Shown here one piece after another: positions 61,108 to 64,000 of a stretch of DNA of 64,000 nt; positions within the stretch are counted from its first letter, which is position 1; every line of letters starts with the position of its first letter. The stretch is taken from positions 62,001 to 126,000 of the forward strand of contig NZ_JAAAMK010000007.1 of the NCBI RefSeq assembly GCF_024105665.1. The letters run 5' to 3'. The position numbers were made by a program, and so were the translations under genes. The DNA is from Aliihoeflea aestuarii (GTDB lineage Bacteria; Pseudomonadota; Alphaproteobacteria; Rhizobiales; Rhizobiaceae). A model generated the notes under the pieces. The model ran no database searches and had not been told where the DNA came from. It saw only the letters and a list, made by a program, of their open reading frames with translations.

Positions 61108-61127
61108 TATTTCGCAATTGCAAAATA
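61108..61127. promoter_or_regulatory. Near-perfect 20-bp palindrome upstream of the DUF1127 gene
   Basis: TATTTCGCAATTGCAAAATA has one mismatched pair and a fully symmetric GCAATTGC core. It ends 102 bases before the DUF1127 start, a fair distance for an activator site. The regulator is unknown. LysR-type VtlR/LsrB proteins control DUF1127 genes in relatives, but I have not matched their motif. Confidence 0.5.
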
Positions 61128-61229
61128 ACATGGCAGCCATGCAAGCGTGTCGCTGGTAAAGTAGGTCAGCATTCCTTACCTTTTTGGGCGTGGAGGATCG
61201 TTCTTCCAACCGGATCAAGGAGAAGCGTC

Positions 61230-61415
61230 ATGGCAAATTCAGCAAAGCGCGGTTTTTTCAGCAACGCGATGAGCGCCATCGTCGAGGCACGTACGCGTCA
61301 GGCGGATCGTTATGTGAACGGTGCCCTTCTCATGCTCGACGATGAGACGTTGCGCGCGAACGGCTACAAGCGCGAAGACCTCGCGAAGCGCGCGACGACG
61401 TCGTACCTCTACTGA
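61230..61415 (+). CDS. DUF1127-type small protein
   Basis: This 61-residue basic, helical protein ends in a segment with LLMLDDETLRANGYKREDLAKRATTSYLY, which matches the YjiS/DUF1127 pattern (L-x-DL/DE-x-L...G-x-R/K-R-x-DL). Such small proteins in Brucella and Agrobacterium are linked to RNA binding, fucose use and phosphate metabolism, but this one is unassigned. An AAGGAG site lies seven bases upstream of the ATG. A strong terminator follows, so it is a single-gene transcript. Confidence 0.8.
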   Translation: MANSAKRGFFSNAMSAIVEARTRQADRYVNGALLMLDDETLRANGYKREDLAKRATTSYLY

Positions 61416-61445
61416 GTTTCAGGCGAGTTCAGACCTGTTCAGGCA

Positions 61446-61473
61446 GGGCGGTCCGAAGGGCCGCCCTTTCTTT
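61446..61473 (+). terminator. Rho-independent terminator after the DUF1127 gene
   Basis: The 9-bp stem GGGCGGTCC/GGGCCGCCC (one G-T pair) has loop GAA and is followed by TTTCTTT. It ends ten bases before the stop of the convergent prmA. Confidence 0.9.
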
Positions 61474-61482
61474 ATGGGCGAA

Positions 61483-62355
61483 TTATCGCTTGAGGTGGAG
61501 CGCGACCCAGCCTTCGCGACGGATCGTCTTCACATGCCGGAACGACTGCCCGACATAGGCCGCGATCACCGCCTCGCGCTGACGTTCCAGAATCCCTGAC
61601 AAAATAAGCGAGCCGCCCGGCGTGAGGTGGCGCGCCATCTGCGGCGCAAGCGCCATCAGCGGGCGTGCAAGGATATTGGCGACGATCAGGTCGAAAGGCT
61701 GCCATCTGGCGAAGACATGATGATGGAAGCCGGCCGCAGTGACGGCATCGACATAGGCGTGGGTCTGATTGAGGCGGATGTTCGCCTTGGCCACATCCAC
61801 GGCAACCGGATCGATGTCGGTGGCCAGAACGGGAACGCGGCAGAACTTCGCCAGAGCAATCGCCAGAACGGCGCTGCCTGTTCCAAGATCGAGCGCGTTA
61901 CGCGGTGGTTCGCGACGCGCGACCTCGGTGATGAGTTCCAGGCAGCCGGCCGTCGTGCCGTGATGGCCGGTGCCGAATGCCAGCCCGGCCTCGATTTCGA
62001 TAGCGAGATCGCCAATGCGACGTTTGGCGCGGTCGTGCGCGCCGTGGACGAGGAAACGGCCCACCCGGACCGGCTTCAAGCCCTCCAGAGATTTCGCGAC
62101 CCAATCGACATCATCGAGCGATTCGTCCGCAAGGGTTGCGGACGGGGCCGTCTGCGAGATGATGTCTTCGATCAGTTTTCGAAGCTCGGCATTTTCGGTT
62201 TCGGCATAGACCGAGACCTCGTCGATGCCTGCATCTTCGTCGAGTTCGGAAATCGACAGCGGAAAGCCGTCATCCTCGAGCAGGGTTTCGAGCTTGCGGA
62301 AGGCGGCCTCAGCCTCGCTCTTGGCGGCGCTGAAGAAAAGTCTGGTCTGGCCCAC
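61483..62355 (-). CDS. prmA: Ribosomal protein L11 methyltransferase PrmA
   Basis: PrmA trimethylates lysines and the N-terminus of ribosomal protein L11. The 290-residue protein has an N-terminal substrate-recognition domain (about 1-100) and a Rossmann methyltransferase domain with FGTGHHGTTAGCLELI, NALDLGTGSAVLAIALAKF and LIVANILARPLMALAP, all close to PrmA. The start is GTG, with AAAGGAAG seven bases upstream. It lies 20 bases downstream of the Sco1-like gene on the same strand. Confidence 0.93.
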   Translation of the reverse strand: MGQTRLFFSAAKSEAEAAFRKLETLLEDDGFPLSISELDEDAGIDEVSVYAETENAELRKLIEDIISQTAPSATLADESLDDVDWVAKSLEGLKPVRVGRFLVHGAHDRAKRRIGDLAIEIEAGLAFGTGHHGTTAGCLELITEVARREPPRNALDLGTGSAVLAIALAKFCRVPVLATDIDPVAVDVAKANIRLNQTHAYVDAVTAAGFHHHVFARWQPFDLIVANILARPLMALAPQMARHLTPGGSLILSGILERQREAVIAAYVGQSFRHVKTIRREGWVALHLKR

Positions 62356-62375
62356 CCGGTACTTCCTTTGAATGA

Positions 62376-62948
62376 TCAGCTATTGGCGAGACGCTTCAAC
62401 TTGGCGAGCGCCATCTCCGGGCTCTCGCCATAGGCGATGGTGCCAAGGAAGTCACCTGCGCTGTCGAGCAGAATGATCGACGCTGTGTGGTCCATCGTAT
62501 AGTCGCCGCCTTCGAGCTCAACCTTCTTCATGTAGATGCCGAAGGACTTGGCCATCGCCTCGATCTTCGCCGGCTCGCCGGTGATGCCGGTGATGCGGTC
62601 GGAGACGTTGCCGACATAGGCATTCATGATCTCCGGCGTGTCGCGTTCGGGATCGACCGTCACGAAGTAGGCGCGGATATCCTCGCCTTCCGAACCCATC
62701 TGGTCGAGCCAGCCGTCGAGCTCATAGAGCGTCGTCGGGCAGATTTCGGGGCAATAGGTGAAGCCGAAGAAGACGGCCGACGGCTGGCCGCGAAAGGCAG
62801 CTTCCGTGATCTCCTCGCCGCGCTGGTCGACCAGCGCGAACGGATCACCGAAAGCCTGGCCCGCATTGCGGCTGGAATACCAGTCGAAGCTGACCCAGCC
62901 GACGACGGCTGCAACGACGATCACGCTGGCAAGGACGAGAATTCGCAT
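62376..62948 (-). CDS. SCO1/SenC/PrrC family copper-binding thioredoxin-fold protein
   Basis: Sco proteins deliver copper to the CuA centre of cytochrome oxidase or act as thiol-disulfide switches. The 190-residue protein has an N-terminal membrane anchor (ILVLASVIVVAAVVGWVSF) and a thioredoxin-like domain with the copper motif CPEIC in FGFTYCPEICPTTLYEL and the conserved histidine in YTMDHTASIILLD. All three ligands are present. It is 33 bases downstream of a 50-codon gene and 20 bases upstream of prmA. Confidence 0.94.
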   Translation of the reverse strand: MRILVLASVIVVAAVVGWVSFDWYSSRNAGQAFGDPFALVDQRGEEITEAAFRGQPSAVFFGFTYCPEICPTTLYELDGWLDQMGSEGEDIRAYFVTVDPERDTPEIMNAYVGNVSDRITGITGEPAKIEAMAKSFGIYMKKVELEGGDYTMDHTASIILLDSAGDFLGTIAYGESPEMALAKLKRLANS

Positions 62949-62981
62949 ATCGGCAATTATCCGGTTCGATTGGTGGAGAGG

Positions 62982-63134
62982 TCAAAAGCACCAGGCAAGG
63001 CCGCTTTCGGCCATCGTCATGAAGATGCGCGCGCCGTTGTCGAGCCAGCCGGCGAAGGCAAGCCCGGTCGCACCGGACGCCAGGATCGCTCCGGCGGCTA
63101 GAAGAACAGGCACGGTGAACTGACCTTTGATCAT
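62982..63134 (-). CDS. 50-residue predicted membrane/exported peptide upstream of the Sco1 gene
   Basis: An ATG-to-TGA frame of 51 codons encodes MIKGQFTVPVLLAAGAILAS, then GATGLAFAGWLDNGARIFMT and MAESGLAWCF. The first 30 residues form one hydrophobic segment that could be a membrane anchor or signal, and the chain ends with a Trp-Cys-Phe tail. It lies 33 bases before the Sco1-like gene on the same strand, so the two are probably one operon, and it could assist oxidase or copper metabolism. The ribosome site is weak. I recall similar short proteins beside sco genes in related bacteria but cannot name a family. Confidence 0.6.
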   Translation of the reverse strand: MIKGQFTVPVLLAAGAILASGATGLAFAGWLDNGARIFMTMAESGLAWCF

Positions 63135-63215
63135 GGAATTGATATAATCTGCCTGCGCGTTGCCCGAAAGATGTCATCTTGCCGCCATGCCCGGCGAACC
63201 TTACACGCTTTTGCG

Positions 63216-63842
63216 ATGACCCAGTTCCTGCCACACGATTCCGAGCCGAAAATCCATACAACCGCAGAACTCAAGGGCTGCAGGCTCGGACGGTTCGTTT
63301 CGGTCGGCGCGCGCGTCATCCTGCGCGATGTGGAGGTCGGCGATTTTTCCTATTTCGAGCGCCATGGCGAGGCGATCTACTGCTCGATCGGGAAGTTCTG
63401 CTCGATCGCAGCGAATGTGCGTCTCAACACGCTCGAGCATCCCATGGAGCGCGTGACGACGCACAAGATCACCTATCGGCCGAACGAGTATTTCCGCTTT
63501 CAAGGCGTCGATGCCGAGTTTCGCGAACGGCGCGGCAACGCCCGCGTCACCATAGGCAACGATGTGTGGATCGGGCATGGCGCGGTCGTCACGCCGGGCG
63601 TCACGATCGCGAACGGGGCGGTGATCGGCGCGAATGCGGTCGTGACGCGCGATGTCGAGCCTTACGAAGTCGTGGCCCGCGCGCCTGCGCGGCATCTGCG
63701 CCATCGGTTTTCGCCCGAAATGATCGCCGCCTTGCAGGAGATGGCCTGGTGGGACTGGCCGCATGAGCGGCTGGCAACCGCGATACCGGATATGCAGGCG
63801 CTGTCGATCGAGGATTTTGTTGGGAAATACAATGATCGCTAA
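63216..63842 (+). CDS. Hexapeptide-repeat acyltransferase of the phosphonate-metabolism-associated type
   Basis: This 208-residue protein is a left-handed beta-helix transferase related to xenobiotic acetyltransferases. It shows the repeat pattern in CRLGRFVSVGARVILRDVEVGDFSYF, then IYCSIGKFCSIAANVRLNTLEHPMERVTTH and TIGNDVWIGHGAVVTPGVTIANGAVIGANAVVTRDV, and ends AWWDWPHERL. This pattern closely resembles the transferase often found in phn (C-P lyase) clusters, but no phn gene is visible before the window ends. Its acceptor is unknown. The ATG giving MTQFLPHDSE was taken. Confidence 0.85.
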   Translation: MTQFLPHDSEPKIHTTAELKGCRLGRFVSVGARVILRDVEVGDFSYFERHGEAIYCSIGKFCSIAANVRLNTLEHPMERVTTHKITYRPNEYFRFQGVDAEFRERRGNARVTIGNDVWIGHGAVVTPGVTIANGAVIGANAVVTRDVEPYEVVARAPARHLRHRFSPEMIAALQEMAWWDWPHERLATAIPDMQALSIEDFVGKYNDR

Positions 63843-63931
63843 CAGTAAAAATTATCTCAAATCGTCTGCATTAAGGTGAAGCGGTAAAGTTAATCGTCTG
63901 TATATAGGTTGTATCGACGAATGAATGCAAT

Positions 63932-63946
63932 TTAAGATTGTGTTAA
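63932..63946. promoter_or_regulatory. CtrA-type box (TTAA-N7-TTAA)
   Basis: TTAA-GATTGTG-TTAA followed by C matches the full CtrA consensus of alphaproteobacteria with the exact 7-base spacer. It sits in an AT-rich stretch (63843-64000) after the last gene, so it may control a gene beyond the window's right edge. Confidence 0.5.
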
Positions 63947-64000
63947 CCCATCTGTTGTGGCTTTCTTCTTCTCGGAAGCAAACTGATCGAAGCGATTATC

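Larger units (their letters stand above)
60899..61229. other. 331-bp intergenic region with repeat and operator-like palindrome
   Basis: This gap between the divergent pepP and DUF1127 genes holds a mosaic repeat (60933-61045) and, nearer the DUF1127 gene, a palindrome (61108-61127) and a short ATGGC-A-GCCAT inverted repeat at about 61130. A 71-codon minus-strand frame crosses it, but its sequence is produced by the repeat. Confidence 0.6.

Noticed and set aside
60957-61172. 71-codon minus-strand frame upstream of pepP
   Set aside because: Much of it, including MMPKSGNRFSDDIM, is produced by translation of the mosaic palindromic repeat, a common false gene in rhizobial genomes.

Overview
The window is a gene-dense, GC-rich stretch of an alphaproteobacterial chromosome, most probably from the Hyphomicrobiales (Rhizobiales), close to the Phyllobacteriaceae/Mesorhizobium side. 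The main support is the order of the division and cell-wall (dcw) cluster, mraZ-rsmH-ftsL-ftsI-murE-murF-mraY-murD-ftsW-murG-murC-murB-ddl-ftsQ-ftsA-ftsZ-lpxC-bamD-recN-ligA. Other pointers are an rnpB gene just upstream, a SahR-type regulator next to metF, an Omp19-like lipoprotein, a DUF1127 protein, and several families of palindromic intergenic repeats of the rhizobial type. I see no prophage, insertion sequence, CRISPR array or tRNA. Nearly everything is chromosomal core or ordinary accessory metabolism.

Region by region: 1-3920 is the 3' part of a phenylacetyl-CoA epoxidase operon (paaA, a VOC-family gene, paaB, paaC, paaD, paaE). 3927-7751 (minus) holds a ThDP-dependent enzyme translationally coupled to a CaiB/BaiF CoA-transferase, then an alpha/beta hydrolase. 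7944-10636 is an NMT1-type ABC importer. 10649-13341 (minus) holds an MFS exporter, a spermidine-synthase-like protein and an Omp19-like lipoprotein. 13399-20445 holds an Hsp70-like protein, EttA, an HWE kinase with a FAT-GUY-type receiver, a KAS III-like enzyme and a MOSC protein. 20449-23417 holds a DUF2293 protein, TrmO, SahR, MetF and a 28-residue membrane peptide. 23627-31125 holds a DMT transporter, a PLP decarboxylase, GH25 lysozyme, a serine hydrolase, a small lipoprotein, a TerB/DnaJ protein, an amidase and a lytic transglycosylase. rnpB follows, then a Cys/Met PLP enzyme on the minus strand. 33121-58009 is the dcw cluster with its lpxC-bamD-recN-ligA extension. 58083-63842 holds AzlCD, an M24 aminopeptidase, a DUF1127 protein, PrmA, an Sco1 protein with a 50-residue partner, and a hexapeptide acyltransferase.

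The dcw genes are tightly packed, many with ATGA overlaps, and form one pathway: UDP-MurNAc-pentapeptide synthesis (MurB-F, Ddl), lipid I/II (MraY, MurG), and septal assembly (FtsW, FtsI, FtsL, FtsQ, FtsA, FtsZ). The only large break is a 522-bp gap between murB and ddl that carries a 38-bp-armed inverted repeat.

I found no clearly new multi-gene system. The observations most worth following are: (1) a palindromic repeat of about 155 bp that sits in frame inside paaD and appears to be translated; (2) near-perfect operator-like palindromes at sahR and upstream of the DUF1127 gene; (3) two tiny genes (28 and 50 codons); (4) a VOC gene embedded in the paa operon; (5) an HWE kinase/FAT-GUY receiver pair; (6) a CtrA-type box at the right edge.
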